From assembly GCF_901933205.1 (NCBI RefSeq), contig NC_044576.1, positions 13,363,024-13,427,023 on the forward strand: a stretch of 64,000 bases of DNA, in the 5' to 3' direction. A program made the translations under genes and the position numbers. The notes under the pieces are model-generated. The model was not told the origin of the DNA. It saw only the letters and a program-made list of their open reading frames with translations, and made no database searches. Origin of the DNA: Camarhynchus parvulus (lineage: Eukaryota > Chordata > Aves > Passeriformes > Thraupidae). Positions within the stretch are counted from its first letter, which is position 1. Every line of letters begins with the position of its first letter. Below are positions 23,331 to 38,026 of this stretch, in pieces.

Positions 23331-25845
23331 ATCAAACTAATATGTTATATCAGTAGCTTTGTAATCTTCTGCTATAAGTTATGGGAAGTGACACCTAAGA
23401 ATTCACTTTGAAAGCAATGTGTTCCTCAGACTTTAAGCCAAAACAGACCCAATCTGCAGCAAGAGTTCCTCTGTTTATACGAGCAGATTTGTGGCAGCCC
23501 ACCGCCCCATCGCTATCAATGCAGCAGTATTTTACACATTCCACTGCAAGCCTCTTTCTGTTTACAGTTTTTGCAGCGGAATTTGTAAACTTTTAAAACA
23601 TGATTTCTTCCCTTCTCCTTCTTTACCCTTGCTTTAACCTCCAGTAGCAGGATAGATAAATATACTCCTTGAATGTTATCATGACAAAGTGAACTCCTGA
23701 CAGATAGGAATGAATGGGAGACCTATTTCCCTTGTCCATACCCCCTTCAACCTTTGCCTTGACAAATGTGGGAAATAGCTGCATAGGACAGGAGAAGAAT
23801 ACACACAGCACTAGGATAGGAATGTCAGCTTTTTTTGTTAAATGTTCACATGATACCAAAAGAAATGAGTGAAGATAACCTTAAATAGGAAATGTGTTTT
23901 CTAAACAGCTTCACAGAGATCCAATTCACACTGTATCGCCCCTAAAAGCACAGCTTATTTTCAGTGACTGTTTTTGATGCTTTTGAACACCAACAAAAGA
24001 GGAACTTGGACTCAATTAAGTGTTTTTGTGAGGTGTGATTTGATCTAAAAGAAGTCCATGGGACATCTTCAAAGAGTCAAAAGCAGACAAGCATGTCCCA
24101 CAACTCTAACACACTGAAATCAAAGATGTATGCTAAGGACATTAAATATCTGTAAAAGTTCCTTGCCAAACTATTTTTAAAAGAATTCAGAATTAAACCC
24201 ACAGAAGTTTGCTTTGCTAATCTTTGTAATCAATAGTAAATGTAAAAAAAAAGCCACATTAGAAAACAGCACCTTCCATCCTTAAATCTAAATTCAGAGG
24301 CTGTTACAATGTAGAAAACACTACTTGGGACACTCTAACTCTATTTATTCTTAAAACAAAAGAAATATTGTCTCATCAAACTTTGATCCAGCTTTCCATT
24401 AATGAATGCAGTTTACAGTCGATTTCTAAAACATGTCCAAGACAGCTAGAGATACTTCTGATTCCACTAATCTGTGCAATAAACTAATGCTGTTTTAACT
24501 TTCATTTCAATGTCAACTTGAAAATCACAAATGATATTTCACAGGATCACACGGCATACCACATTGCCTCAAACCTTAAGAAATCCTGTGTTTAATAGCA
24601 GCAGGTCTTGTTCACATGCCTTAAAAATTTGAAAATGTATATGTCAGATTTGGTCAAACATTAATAAAATGAAATATTTTATCTTGAAACTAATCTGCTT
24701 AGAAATCACTTTTCTTTCATCTATTCATCCCAGCTAATTAAAGCAGCACTGATTTGCAGTCTTTCATCTTTAATAACATTTCAAAAATATATTTCAAAAT
24801 TTTGTTCTGATCTGAACAAAACTGTCTAGTTTTAAAAGAAAGTATAATTAAACCCACAGTTGATAGGATTTAAAATAAAAAAGTTTCATTATTTCTTGAG
24901 ATGTAAGAAACTGTAATTAACATGTTTGCACCAATCATCAAACCTTACATCTATGAAGTGGATGGCAGAACAGTAGGGTTTTCCAGAGCTATCCTTTTCA
25001 TGTGGGATTTACTCACTGGGCCCTGGTCTTCTACTCTTGCCTGCTACACTCCCATCTCACTCTCATATTAAGGTAAAAGTCTCTCTCTTGGTGCACAACC
25101 TCACAGTGCCAAAGAAGAAATTTAATTCACTATTTAGCTGTGACTGGAGAGGGAATAACAAAGCTTTGTAGAGATTCCAGGGCTAGACTGCAACAAAATC
25201 TCCATTATTTAGATGACTTCTGCATCAGTGACTCTTTGGCTGGAAATCCTGTCCATGGTGCCTTTCACCACATCTCCCCTTCCCACTGCCCATCCAATCC
25301 ATGTCTGTGCCAGCAATGAGGAACTGTTTAATAGATCTTGTACTGTGCTGCAAAGCTTTCAAATATTCACCACCACATGGTTGTTTTCATCTGGGAAATG
25401 GACCTGTAGCTGCAGTACATTGGCCATAAGCAACCATTCCCTCAGTAAAGTATCCAGTGATTTAATAAAGCCCAAAGAAACAAGGTCTTATACTGCATGG
25501 GTTTTCTGCAGAAACAGCTAAAAATTTAGCAGTTTTAGCCCCTCCCTTAGGAACAAATCTCTCGTAAAGGCATTCTACAAATACCGCTGCTTAAGACAGA
25601 CCATGAAAGTCCAGATCCTGGAAATAACAGGCATTAAGAATGAAGGAAAAATCTCTCTGATCTCTTGACTGATCAGGAATTCCTTACAAAGAGAAAGCTA
25701 ATGGTTATGGTTTGGAATCCAGACTTAAAGATTCAATAGACTCTTCTGCCCTTTACACAAGTTCAGCCTCCTCTGAACAAACCTTCTTGCAGTTGCTGAG
25801 GACTCAGCATCAGATAAAGTTATTTGACAAACTACTGTAAAAAAC
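23331..25845. other. Unique noncoding stretch
   Basis: I see no gene, RNA gene or named repeat. The longest frame (25213-25521, plus, 102 codons) has no recognisable domain, signal peptide or splice context. A perfect 8-bp inverted repeat TTTTGTTC/GAACAAAA with a 6-bp spacer lies at 24800-24821. Confidence 0.6.
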
Positions 25846-26110
25846 TGAATCAAACATTTGTGTTATTTTTCACAGTGAAAGGTATTTTTTCCGACCTGTG
25901 ACTGCTGACTAAGGTGTTTGTTCCAAATACCTCAAATGCAGCCCTACGAGTCTCACCGTTAACACATTCATTGTTCCCCACTGCTGGACAATAACTATAT
26001 TTCTCAAGCCACCGAAAAATATTACAGCAGTTGTGCCAGGTTGGCCACCTGAGATTTGGCAATGAAATAGCTGGCTCCTGTTTTCATGAGTACTCATGTA
26101 AAGCCATATA
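25846..26110. promoter_or_regulatory. Candidate conserved noncoding element
   Basis: Repeat-free sequence with four CpGs between about 25890 and 26015. SOX-like cores lie in inverted orientation (CATTGTTCC near 25969, GGACAATAAC near 25986), followed by an E-box-like CACCTGA near 26046. Two overlapping minus-strand frames of 62 and 70 codons are unremarkable. The regulatory call rests on texture and motif density. Confidence 0.28.
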
Positions 26111-29100
26111 AAAATTCATCCAGAGTTCAAAGTATATCAGAGAGACAGTGTCAGTACACAAAGCTAACATTTGGACTGAACCATCCATCACCAGCTAAAC
26201 ACCCAGTAAACTAAGTAAGGCACATTTTAAATAGATAGGTCAGAGTCCTGTGACTTCCCAACTACCTGACCTCCCTAAAACCAAACATTACTGTATTTAT
26301 CAGAAAGATCTTGGCTTTTTTCTTCCTCTGCATACAATTTGAGTAGAATTTTTAAACAATACAGGAGAGCTGAACAGTGAAATTTTACTGAAAATGAGCA
26401 CAAAAGGGATAGCTCATCTCCTCAGCATCTTTTGGAATTCTGTGCCTTCCCTTCTTTTTAGCCTTTCGATATTAAAAAACAGCACCAAACAAAAGACAGT
26501 ACTTGCCAATTAATTAAACATATCAAATAAGTGAAACACTATGTCTGACACCAAGATGCACAAATCTAATCCAACATTTTAGAAATAAAACATTAATATG
26601 GTTCCAGCTGATGCAGACTCCAAAAACATGTTCCTTGGACAAGCCCTTTGACTATGCAGACATGTTTGCACATGTTATATTTCAGAGGATTTTTTTCAAC
26701 TTCTTATATTAAATTGGCCTCACAATTCTGAAGTAAAAGGTGACAACATGGTAGCCTTTATCCTGGAAAATATTCCTAATTTCAGTTACTTATAAGACAC
26801 TTGGCTTCTCTAACTTAGTGATCATTTGGTATTTCTTTCTTTGTTAAGAAAGAGATGGAATAAAAAAAGAAGAAATAATAGAATATCTACTTGTATCTTT
26901 TACCAACAATACAGGACTGCTATCTGGTTTTCAGATAGATGCAAGAATATTAATTAAAAACTAACTTCAAGGCATCTCAAATGTCTCCTCCTAGAGAAAC
27001 ATTCTTTTTCCTTTCATTAGAAGCAAAAAATTACCACCTGAGCCAAATTTTAATTACATTTTGGATAATTAGTTAACAATGGCAGATCCTCAAGCTATTA
27101 TATATCTTTAATAAATCTAAAGCCAATGACAGTTATGTACGATTATAAAACAAACATTTGGTGAAAAAATCACACTAAGTGATTTAAAAAAACCCCACTC
27201 AAAGTAAAAAAGTATGTTTTTACTTTACATCCTTCTTTAACATCTTTTCCACAGTGATAGTAATTTAAAGTCATAAATGAAAACGTCTTCAGCAATTTTT
27301 TAATTAGATACCAGGATTTATTCTAAAAACTTGTGATAAGAGGTGGCAACATACAGCACCACCAGTGAAAAGTTTTCAGAACAAATTTTACTACAATTTT
27401 CTCAATCTAATTGAGGTTTGTTTTGGTTTTTTATTTTCCAACCATTAACCAGGCTGAATAAATCGCGTACTTATTCTACATTGATTGAGATTACTCTCTC
27501 TTTAGCTACATGCATAGGCATTTAGTGATTTTCTTTTCCAAATCAATTAGAAGCTCTGCTGGGTTCAGTGTCTGGTTTTTCTCTATTTTAACTTAGAAAA
27601 AAAATACCCAAAGTTATTTCTCTGTTGCAAATGATTGTCTTTTTCTCATTTAAACCCATCTTGTTTCAATCTTACACACTCTTTGAGACTGTAATACAAA
27701 TGACAGCCTCCTTCCCTTAATATAAACAGAAAGTATTAGAAAGAACAAACATCAGCCGAGCTAATCCTTCACTCTGCAGCTCTTTTATAACACAGTGATC
27801 CTGCACTAGCTTTTCATGTTTGTAAAAACACATATCAGGCTCAACAGGACTAACACTGCATCATGGATCACAACCCCTCAGGGAGTCCTGGGATCTTGAA
27901 CACTTCTGCTGCATCCTTATGTGCAATTTTCAGCCCTAGAAAAGCAAAACACGATTCCACTCCAGGCAGACAGACAACAGGCTCACAAGATGGTTTGTTT
28001 GAAAAAAACACTCCCCAGTAGGTGTGAAATGAAGAATGTTCCAATTCCATTCTGTTTTGGAGATGAGGGCTATTTTCTGCCACATATCTGCAAATCTCCT
28101 CACCATAAGGAATGGCATATGAATATAAACTGAGCTACAGGTTGCACTTGTAAACAGAATGTTTCTCTGGAAGTGCTTAATTAAGGCTCTGCCATTTTCT
28201 ATGTTTTTGAATCTTTACCGCTGTTTTAAATGGGACATAAGCAGTCATGACCTTTTGTGTCCAATGTCAGAAAAATGAAAAGGCCCAGCAATAACTGGAG
28301 TTTACATTGGCTTGATTTTCCAGTCCACAGTTAAATACACACTATATCCAGTGCACCATACATTCTTGAAGGCTTAAGATGCAATGCAAGCCCTCCTTGT
28401 GTGAAGAAAACAGATAACAGCTGGAAAATTGTGGAGTAGTTCCAACAGGGACTTCTGCTTCCTCATAGAGTCCTGCTCAATGAATTACAATTATAATATC
28501 TCCATGGCTGTCATACAACAACTTACTTTAAAAACACCAGCTGCACTATGCTGCTCTTTCTTCTTTTCTTGTTGTAAGACTTATCAAACAACTAAAATAT
28601 TGTATATTCTTCAGTGAAAGGCTGGCCTGGAAACTTTGAAGGAGATTAGAAGAAAACAAAACAAGTCAACTTGTCATTGCTATATATACACTAGCTAAAA
28701 TTATCTAATTGTTCTATGTTTAATGTTCAGCAACTGAATAAAATGGTATATATTCTAGAGGCTATAAGTACCCATTTGATGTCTTTTGGGATTGCATGGA
28801 TTTACCTATGCAAGCATATCATAGTCAAATCTATCAAAGATTTGATTGTCATGACAGCTTTTCACACGCCAGCTATGTGCCAGTTTTCATAAACTTCTAT
28901 AAAGAATGCTTCTTTTCCCCTTCCTTGCTTAATATCTCCAGGGTATATAACCTAACAATAAAGGATCTAAACCCAAAGAAATAGCAGAAAGCTGAATAAA
29001 GCAATAACAATGACTTATTTTCTACAAGTTAAATTTTATCTTATTAACAGCAAAGAAATTACAACTCTTTTGCTTTATACCCTCCAGTGGAGTCCTAAGA

Positions 29101-31550
29101 GTAACAATAATGGAATGTGCAAATGACTGGTTCATTGCAATGTAGATCCTGATTACAAGCACCATTCTTTCCAGGTACTTGAAATAAGACACACATACTA
29201 GCAAGAAAAGCAAAATCTCTATGGAAAGTTCTCCACCACCACTATTATATGCTTTTGAAAAAGGAAACCTTGATCGGTTCATAAGGAATAGTATCATCCT
29301 TGTGTTTGGTCAACTCCATCTGCTTCTGAGAAACAATCTTTAGCAATTGCCATACAAATTTGGTCTGAAATCCAGTTTTGACCAATCCACATTTGTTTCT
29401 TCCAAAGTATTTCTTACATGTAGGTTTCTCAAAGTCAGCTTTAGATGGAATTGTTTTACATTTCTTTATTTCGCCTTCAAATTCATTCTTGGATGCTCCC
29501 CTCTTTTATTCCCATCCCACCTTTTTTTAATACCTTCCTTTGCACTATTTCAGAAGGCAAGCAGGTGAGTAGCTTTAGAATGTCATTTTACTTTTCAGCA
29601 TAGTCATATTGACAGCCATGGGACAGAGTGCTGCTGAAAACTGATAATGCTAAAACTTGCTGACAGATGTATAAAAAGTGTTAAAAAATTCAATTTTTCC
29701 CACAGAGTTTAAAAAAATTTCTTGCTCTAGGAAAGACAAATCACATTTTTGGAATTATTTATTAATCATTTGTGATTAAAGTCTGCTTCATCCCATGTCC
29801 CATCAAGTCAGGCAAGATCAAAAGACTCCCTCCATTTGCTGTGCAAGGCTCAAACTAGCAGAACCTTTCTGTAGAAACTTTCCATGAACACATCCAGAGC
29901 CTTTCTGAAACTATTTTGAGATGTTATTAATACTTTTCAAGTAATTTCTATGAAAAGCATTTAAATTTTTCACCTTTTCCACCTCCTCAAGGACAGCATT
30001 TTGTGTGAGGAAGCTGTAGCTCAATCATTTCTCCAGTTTGTTATTTAAGAACCTCTAGTCTTTAACATTTCTTCAAAATATCATTTTAGTAATCAAATAG
30101 TTTACATAAATTAATCTATTCCAAACCTCTTCTAGCAACAAAGAAATCCCTCTAAGAGGATGAAAACAAGCCACAGATTGTATTTTCTCAGAACTAAAAT
30201 TGTGGAGTGGGACATGGGTAGCAGCACGACTGTAGGCTCAACAGTTCTGCATCCTGTCTCTGAGCAGAGCAGCACAGCAGGAACTGCACAGCCACAGGGT
30301 GAGAGCTTTTCATTTCCCATTATAAATATTATAAGGGTCTCAGGTCTCAGCTGAGCAGAGAAGTGCTCTGTGGTCATTTGGAAGCAGACACTGATAGGTG
30401 CTTGGTAAGCACTGATGTGCATTCCGGATTCAGCACCTATCAGGATGAGAGCATTTTTGCATAGCCTAAGGGTTCACAATCTGACAGCCTGTAGCTGAAG
30501 CTACTCCAGAAGATGCTAAGCCTTCAAGCACTCAGACCATGGAAGGTGAGAACAGTGTTTCTCTACCCTTAAAGGATCTGACAAAAAAGAGTGGAAATTT
30601 TGCACTCAGTTGTCATGAAACCACGGAGTGATTACAGTGTAACCTATTAAGGTTTAAAGAAATGTCTGGTTTTCCAGTCCCTGTAATATTATACTATTTC
30701 CTATGATGCCTTTGCATTTTTTATTTGAAATTCCCAGAGTGCTAAAGTGATGCTTACATTACACCTGCAAGTTCTGTCTATATCTCTTCCCATCGTATGT
30801 TAAAATATTTTTAAAATATCCAACTATTCTTCCTATACTTGTTCACACTTGATTCACATTACATCTGTACTCCCAAATAGGCCAAAGAAGAGCTTCTTCA
30901 TGTTAAACTTAGGTTCAAATGTAACAGATTATTATTTGAACAGATTATATTCAAAAATAACAGATAAGTCTCACAGAGATCTAGTCAATTTGGACTACTT
31001 TGGAGCAATAAAAGACCCTTTTCCAAAAAGGGGCAGGGGAAGAAGAAAAACAGAACAGAGGGGAGAGGGCGTAGATGTAGATCTACATTTTTGAAAGCTT
31101 CATCCCATCCCACTGCAGCTTCTTTTGTTTCCTTCCATGCTTCCATGAAAATTAAGAAATCAAATGCTCCATAACATTGTCACTGGATTCCCACAGAAGT
31201 CTTACTCTGACTTTCATTAAATGGAATTATGCAAAAGTGCTGCACAGGCTCACTTTTGAAGAAGCCTAATACTACCTTCTTGAATTAGGTTTGGTTAACC
31301 TATCATCAAAATTAAAGTTGGAAACAATCTCAGGTTAAAAATGAAAGAAAATATAATATTTTTCTTTTGTTAAAATAATATTTTTAGAGTCTTCAACAGA
31401 AATAACACTCATGCATAATGCATAATATTGCCATTTAGCCAACAAGTATAGAGCCACTTTAATCTCTGAAGCAGACAGTAAACAGTGTAGGCAGGGGTTC
31501 TACTTAACCCACACACTCCACTAATACGTTTTAGATAACAGGCCAGTGCA
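26111..31550. other. Unique noncoding stretch
   Basis: I see no coding gene, RNA gene or identifiable transposon. Frames at 27868-28133, 29022-29297, 30132-30422 and 30849-31094 lack family signatures, and several overlap on opposite strands. A 14-bp palindrome (ATGTAGATCTACAT, 31075-31088) is within chance expectation. The patch near 27040-27110 has TAAT-type cores but is too weak to call. Confidence 0.6.
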
Positions 31551-31810
31551 TTTAAATAAAGTCCAGATTCAATTTAATAGTATTTGTTACAAAGCTTTAT
31601 CTAATTATAATAGTCAATCTTTATTACTAGCCTCACAAGTGCAGAGAACCCTATTATAATCCTTCTTTCTAATGATCTCTTCACTATCATAGTAATAACA
31701 CAGCCATAAATTAATCATCTGTTTACAATCGTGAGCAAACATCAACTCAATTAACAATTGATAAATAAACAGTTGACTCTGGAGGCTATTTCTGTTATAA
31801 ATGTGGGTAC
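31551..31810. promoter_or_regulatory. Candidate AT-rich regulatory patch
   Basis: Dense homeodomain-like (CTAATTATAATAG near 31600, CATAAATTAATCATC near 31706) and forkhead-like (TGTTTAC near 31721, AGCAAACA near 31735) cores occur in repeat-free sequence. Strong AT-richness makes chance matches likely, so this is a weak call. Confidence 0.27.
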
Positions 31811-32353
31811 TGAAGGATTCTGCAGGCTTCGCTATTTAACTCAAAAGAGTGTTTCTGTGTATTCAGAGATTTCTGTTCTGCACAGTTTAAATGAAATGTA
31901 TAACATGGGCTGCACCGGTTTTCCACTATAATAGTGCCACCCATCTTTTGTGCTGCTAAGTGTGTGGGAGGATTTTGTCTGTCTTTTTCAGGGATTGCTT
32001 TGTTCCCCTCAGACTAAACACAAGATGAAGTTAACATATAGAACTGTTTGTTTCTGTTATTAGAACTGCTTAGTAAGCTTTTTCTTTTCTAAGCATTCAG
32101 CTCATTTTTTGAGTCCAATGCTAGATCCCAATTCTCCCTCTAATCAATTTAATTCATTTTTTCATCATTTCAGTTGCTGTGGTTTCTTTCCCCTTGCTGC
32201 AAGTGAACACATTACTGGAGAGACTGTTAAAAGTGAGGAAAAAATTGCCCTTACTTACCTACCCTGACCTGCAAAAAGCAGCTCAATTAATACGTCCCTT
32301 ACTTCATTTCAGTTTTCAGATTTTGTCTTTTAGAAAGCAAAGACAACTGGACC
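31811..32353. other. Unique noncoding stretch upstream of a CR1 copy
   Basis: No recognisable gene or repeat. A 106-codon plus-strand frame (32179-32499) begins here but runs into the CR1 3' end and has no transposon protein similarity in its first half, so I read it as chance. Confidence 0.55.
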
Positions 32354-32546
32354 AGAGTGGTTGGGCCTTGGAACAGGCTCCCCAGAGAAGTGCTCACAAC
32401 ACCAAACCTGCCAGAGTTGAAGAAGCATTTGGACAGTGGTCTCAGGCACAAGTTGTGATTCTTGAGGTTGTCCTGTGCAGGGACAAGAATTGGACTTAAT
32501 GACCCTTATGGGTCCCATGCAACTCTGGATATTCTATGATTCTGTG
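32354..32546 (+). mobile_element. CR1 LINE 3' end, 5'-truncated, plus strand
   Basis: The segment reads like the last part of a CR1 retrotransposon. It has the GGAACAGGCT-CCCCAGAGAAG block that encodes the conserved end of ORF2 (the WNRLP-type region). Next come GTTGTCCTGTGCAGGGACAAG and TTGGACTTAATGACCCTTATGGGTCCC, then the family's terminal tandem octamers ATTCTATG and ATTCTGTG at 32531-32546. Severe 5' truncation is normal for CR1, which retroposes by target-primed reverse transcription and leaves no long poly(A). The 3' end resembles versions frequent in passerine birds. The reading frame is broken, so this is a dead copy. Confidence 0.88.
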
Positions 32547-35500
32547 AATCATGCCACAAGCTCATAGCCATCCATCTCAATGACCTAAGATTCTGGACTG
32601 GATTGGAACTAGAAGACTTCTACCCAACTGCTTCCTGGCTAGCCACTGGTCCACATCTTCATTTCACCCACAACATTCCTGATAATATCTACAAGAAATT
32701 TTCTCATTCTTTTCTGGCTGACATGCATAAATTTGAAACACTGGCAGCTGTCTAGAAGACAACATAAATCCTTGATTCTGTCTCTGTTGGTCAAGACATA
32801 GCACCCACAGACAGACTGGAACAGCTATAAGGCCATACCTTCTGTTTATCTCCTACAAAAATTCTATCCCTCATCAAAGAGCGGGATTGTCCCCATTTAT
32901 GCAGCCATACTGCATATTTCTCTGTCAGCTCTACAGCTTGCCTGAGGTTTCTGGAAACTGAAATAACATGCAATCCTACAGAAGACTCAGAAAACACCAA
33001 GAGAAGGAAAAACATCTGTTTGAAATCTGGTACAGAGCAGATAGGTCCAAGCCACCTGACCCAGTGCTGGGGGCAGACACCTGCCTGATACAACTTGAAT
33101 GGATCCAGGAATATAGCCTCACTTTGACAATGAAGATAATTTTCTGCTGTCCTTAATTATCTGTGTGTCTTGTAAATAGACATATAGCCTACAAGAAAAG
33201 GAAAACAAACAAATAGACCAATCCACAAAAAGCCTTCTAAACCCCAACTACTTGCAAAAAAGAAATTACTGCTCTCACTGGAAAAATATGGCAGTCCACA
33301 TGGAATCTGGCAGGACAAACACAGACCATAAGAGAAGAATTTCAAGGAATCACAAAAAACCCTTGTCTGCTCATGGCTGGAATATGCGATACATAATCTA
33401 TGTATCATAAAAAATAAGATTCATTTTAGAGAATATTTTTTTCAGATTGTTACCCTTGCCTAATGCATAAAATAATCCATTCTTAGTGACCATCTATTTT
33501 CAGTATAGAGCTTGTCCCTGAACATTCTCTTGTCCTGGAAACAGTCTCTTGAAGGTAATATTAGTTTTTTCAGAAACTCTCTAGCTTGACTAATGACAAG
33601 TGAGCTACAAAAGACATTTGTATAGAATAAACATATGCTTTGAACAATGAATTTTTAATGTTGCTTTGAAGGAAATAATGATTTATTCTATTTTCAAAAT
33701 GCAGATCTGTGAGGAGTCTACCATCTGCAGTGCCTTTGACTTCATGACTGTATGCTCTCAAACTCTGGAACACTCTATAAGTCAATGCCTGGTCAGTCCT
33801 TGAGAAATTCTTTCCCCAGCCAGTATCACTTGAATCACTCCTAATATTTGTCATAGCTCCTGTCTTCAATTTCAAACTTTTTGGGAGCAATTTTAAAGTT
33901 GTTTTTTAGCAATATTTTCCATCTCCTGTACCAAAGAGACCAGTCTTTTTTGAAGTACCACAGTAGAAGCCTAGAGAGATTCACATAAGAAAAAAAACTA
34001 AATGGTGACTGTTTATAAAATTTTTGAGGAAAGAAACCAAGACTTAAATTTACAGAATACTGCAAAACTCAGAACTCCATGATAATTCTTGACTGCAGTA
34101 TTTCTATGGTTGCGTCTACATAAGCTGTAATTCACAGGAAGAAAAACGACTTTTCAAAGATTTAAAAAACGGCCATTTTGTCTGTGAACTGTTCTTTTAT
34201 AGTTGCATTGCTTCATGGACATAGACATCGCAAATAAAGATGGTGTGCTTAACAAAAACTCACCAGTAAGAAACAGGAGTAGAACTGAAAAATGCAGTAC
34301 AGGATTTTTTTCTTTGTTTCTTTGGGTGGGCTTTTTTTCCTCCACTTTAATGAAGTCAGTACTCACTTTTGCTGCTAGATAACAAATCCTCATGTCACTA
34401 CTACATAAAATGTCCATTAGTAACCCTGAATTATCTTATATTTCTGACATTCTAAGCTCTCGTAAAATAAATTAATAGTCCATGATAATACATGGTAGTC
34501 AACAAGCCATTCAGGGAAAATATTTTTTAAAACATACTGCTAAGGTGACACTCTGCAAAGCTCAGAAATGTCAAGTAAAACTTGGACAGAAAACCAAAGG
34601 CCTGTTGTTTCAGGAATTTGTGCTCAAAGTCCTCAAATTCCCAGTGAATAAGAGTTCAATCACACTGAAGAATTGTTTCCATAGGATGCTCTAATGTACA
34701 GGGAACTAAAAGCACTCAAACCCAAAATGGAAATTATCAGTAAGATCTCATATGGCCAGATCTTGCAAAAATACATCTGATGTATTCCAGAAATGCAGTC
34801 AACTTGAAGTTACTTCTATGAGCAAATGTTTGATCCAGACTTGTGACACAGCCAGAGCTTCAGCCCATATCTAAAATGAAGAGTTTCCCCAAACCTAGTG
34901 AATCAATAACACACTTAAGATTGTAGCCCACTCCTCCCACTTGTTTTTTTTTTTTAATTCCAGTGCAGCTTTATGAAGTTAAAGGTGTTCTAATGTGTGG
35001 GTTTAGCTGTACTGATTTCTGTAGGTTTACCAATGAAATAAGAGTCATTATGGATGATGACCTTCCAGTGTCCCTGATACGGGAGATATATGGTATATGA
35101 CTTGATCCACATAAACTGAAATGTTCAATGATGCAGGAATTTCATAACCTCTAAGGAATTCATATTCTTTCTGCAACACTGAATGAACTGGAATTATAAT
35201 CTTCCACTGTCTTATCCTACATCTTTAACAACTCCTAAAGATGACCGTGGCTATTTTATTCAACCATTATTTTTTTCCCTACAATAACATTGGAAAACAG
35301 TTATTACTAAATGCACAGTTATAAAGTCTATATATTAATATGAGAGTTTCAGAACTCAGAGCAGTGACATGACAATAATAAGCAAGCACTGAGCACAGGA
35401 ACACATGGCCATTGACCAAAGCACTAAATATGTGCTCTTCCTATCAGTTATTAGGAAGAAAGCATCCTCAGCAGATCAGCTTTAGTCCCAGTAAGGTACT

Positions 35501-37685
35501 CGTGTCTTCAGCAGCAGAATTCCTCATTAGAAAATTTAAGAGCAAATTGATTCTGTCTTTGAAAAAAACACTAAGCCTGAGACATTTGAGAGTGAATTCA
35601 ATATGTTCCACTAAAGACACTACCAAAACTACAGAGAATTTGATCAGGAGAACATAACAGAGGAATACATTTCCACAGAAGGGTTTGGTTCAGCTGAAAA
35701 ACAACTAAGCCAAAAGGAGAGCTGTATTTCCATGGAAAATGAGCAAAGACCTTACCAGAGAAATAGTGTCTGAAAAGGATCAGATCTTGGATTCCTGGTG
35801 AAATGTAATGAGCATTTAAGACTGAGAGAAATCTGAAGCGAAAAGTTGCAAGAAAACAGTATTACTTGACTAGAACGTTACCATTCAGACAGAAGGAGAT
35901 TGCTCTTGAAAGGCTTAAAAAATGTGTGTCTGTAACTGTCTAAAATTACCATATACATATAACCCTAATAAGAGGCACAGTAAAACCTTTGCCTTTACTT
36001 TTCCTTCAGAAGTCCATGCCCTGTGGCAGACTCAAGCAACCAGGTGGTTTCTAGTCCTCAGTACAGTTCTTGAGAGCCTTTTAGCTTCCAAAGCCTCTTT
36101 GTGCTGCAACATACTAGGCAGATCACATACATTTCCAGTTGGAGTAATATTGGAAATGGTCTCTTGAAAATAAACAAGGAACACATTTTCAAAATATTCT
36201 TATTTTATATGAAGAATACACCAATTATTTAAGCACAAAAAGTTTCCTAAAATGCTTTTATTCTATCTGGTGTGCTGGTTTATGCAGTGTTATCTTGCCA
36301 GCTTCCTTGCTTAAATATTGGAAACAGCGACAAAGGGCTACATATAAATATAACACAATCTATTTAAAGTTATCTTTACCTTCAGTCTGACTTTTCTTAC
36401 TGAATTAAGATTCAGCAAAATAATATACTACCTTAAAGTCCTCTGTAATTAGATAAGTAGAAGCCTGCAAATATGGGAACTTGTAAGAGTAAAGATTAAA
36501 CCTCAGTAAGATTCAATAAAATCTATATAACAATTACAAAAAACTCTACCTTCCAAAAAGCCACACTGGAAATCTGTACACAACATACTGCAAAACATCC
36601 ACAAGAGATTTTATTTCTCCTCAGACTATCTCTAATTATTTCAAACAAGTAGCTATTTCATTAACCATTTGGAGGTGGAAAGAGGTAGTAGTCAAGCTTA
36701 CAGAAATGTAGCTGAACAATTCTTCCACTCATGCCTGGACTTAAAGACAGAACCATCCCAAAGGCTTTTTTTCAATTAACAGTATCACTCACAAATCAAT
36801 TTCAACAATATATACATACATAAATATAAATAAATAAGGACCACACTGTATTCCTAAATGTTCATGAATCTATGCTATCTTAGCTATGGCACCACATATA
36901 GATGGAATCTTTTGAAGCCCTCGGCTTAGAAGTCAGGCTAGAAATCCCAGGCCATCTATACAACATTTTTGTTTCCAAAAGAAGCAAGGCATGTTCCTCA
37001 GTCTTATTTGGACAAAGGTTATTGGTACCCTGTTACACAAATTGTCAGATGGTCTCTTGACTTTCCCCATGACCTTTTCCTGCCTGCAGTCTCTTCTACC
37101 TTTTGGTTTTATCATCATTTCTCCTCTGTCTATGGATAACATCAGCTCAATGAGCAAATTTCACACAAAGCACGATTTGTGGTCATTCTGTCCTCCTCCA
37201 GAACTAGGCTCTACAGCCTTGAGCCAGCTGCTGAGAAAGCTCAGTCTGTCGCTCTCAAAATATCATCCTCAAGGCTGACAGTTTCATAGTTCCTGTGAAA
37301 TTTAGTTGTCAAGGGAATCTGTCACTACAGCAGGAGCAAAGCAATTTCTTAGATACTTTGAGCCAGTTCCATGGAGAGCTTCAAAAATTATAAGGAAAAA
37401 AACAAATTTAATCAATACTTCAGCCACAATAAGGGTAGGGACCAGCAGGGGAGTGCAGTCTCCAAGTGCCACCAGTCCATACTGCTTGTAATTACAAGAG
37501 AATTGTTTCTCTTGGGACACACTGCAATACTGCCTCCTACTTGAAGTCCAAATTAGGAAATGTGCAGGTCTACTGGCAAAAGGCCAAGCTTGTCAAGCTT
37601 ATTTTAGTGTATTTGAGTCTCCCAGAAAGGCTCCAAGGGAATGTAGGCTAGTTCTTTGTATGTAACAACCTGCATCAATCCCTAT
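32547..37685. other. Unique noncoding stretch
   Basis: I see no gene. Frames at 32791-33093, 33570-33890, 34154-34417, 35412-35657, 35922-36167 and 36933-37278 have no recognisable domains and several overlap on opposite strands. Minor structure includes an 8-bp inverted repeat GATACATA/TATGTATC at 33388-33406 and a TA/AAAT-rich microsatellite-like stretch at about 36807-36840. Confidence 0.62.
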
Positions 37686-38026
37686 TTTCATAGGGTTGGA
37701 AACAACTCCAGGATCGAGTCCAACCTTTGATCAAAAACCACCATGCCAACTAAACCATAGCACTAAGCGTCACATCCAGTCATTTCTCGAACATTTCTGG
37801 AGATGGTGACACCTCCACCTCCCTGGGCAGCTCACTCCAATTCTTAACCTTCCAGTGGAAAAAATTCTTCTCAATATCCAACCAGAACCTCCCTTGGCAC
37901 ATCTTGAGGCCATCCTATCACTGGTTGCCTGGGAGAAGAGACCAACCCCATCTTGTTGCACCTTCTTTTCAGGTACTTGTACATAGCAATGAGGTCTTAC
38001 CTGAGCCTCCTCTCCTTCAGGTTAAA

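Noticed and set aside
25213..25521. 102-codon plus-strand frame
   Set aside because: No recognisable motif, signal peptide or exon-like boundaries; within the length expected by chance in 64 kb.
31075..31088. 14-bp palindrome ATGTAGATCTACAT
   Set aside because: About four such palindromes are expected by chance in 64 kb.
32179..32499. 106-codon plus-strand frame
   Set aside because: Its second half lies in the CR1 3' end and its first half shows no transposon or other similarity.
33388..33406. GATACATA/TATGTATC inverted repeat
   Set aside because: An 8-bp dyad with a 3-bp loop in AT-rich DNA is expected many times by chance.
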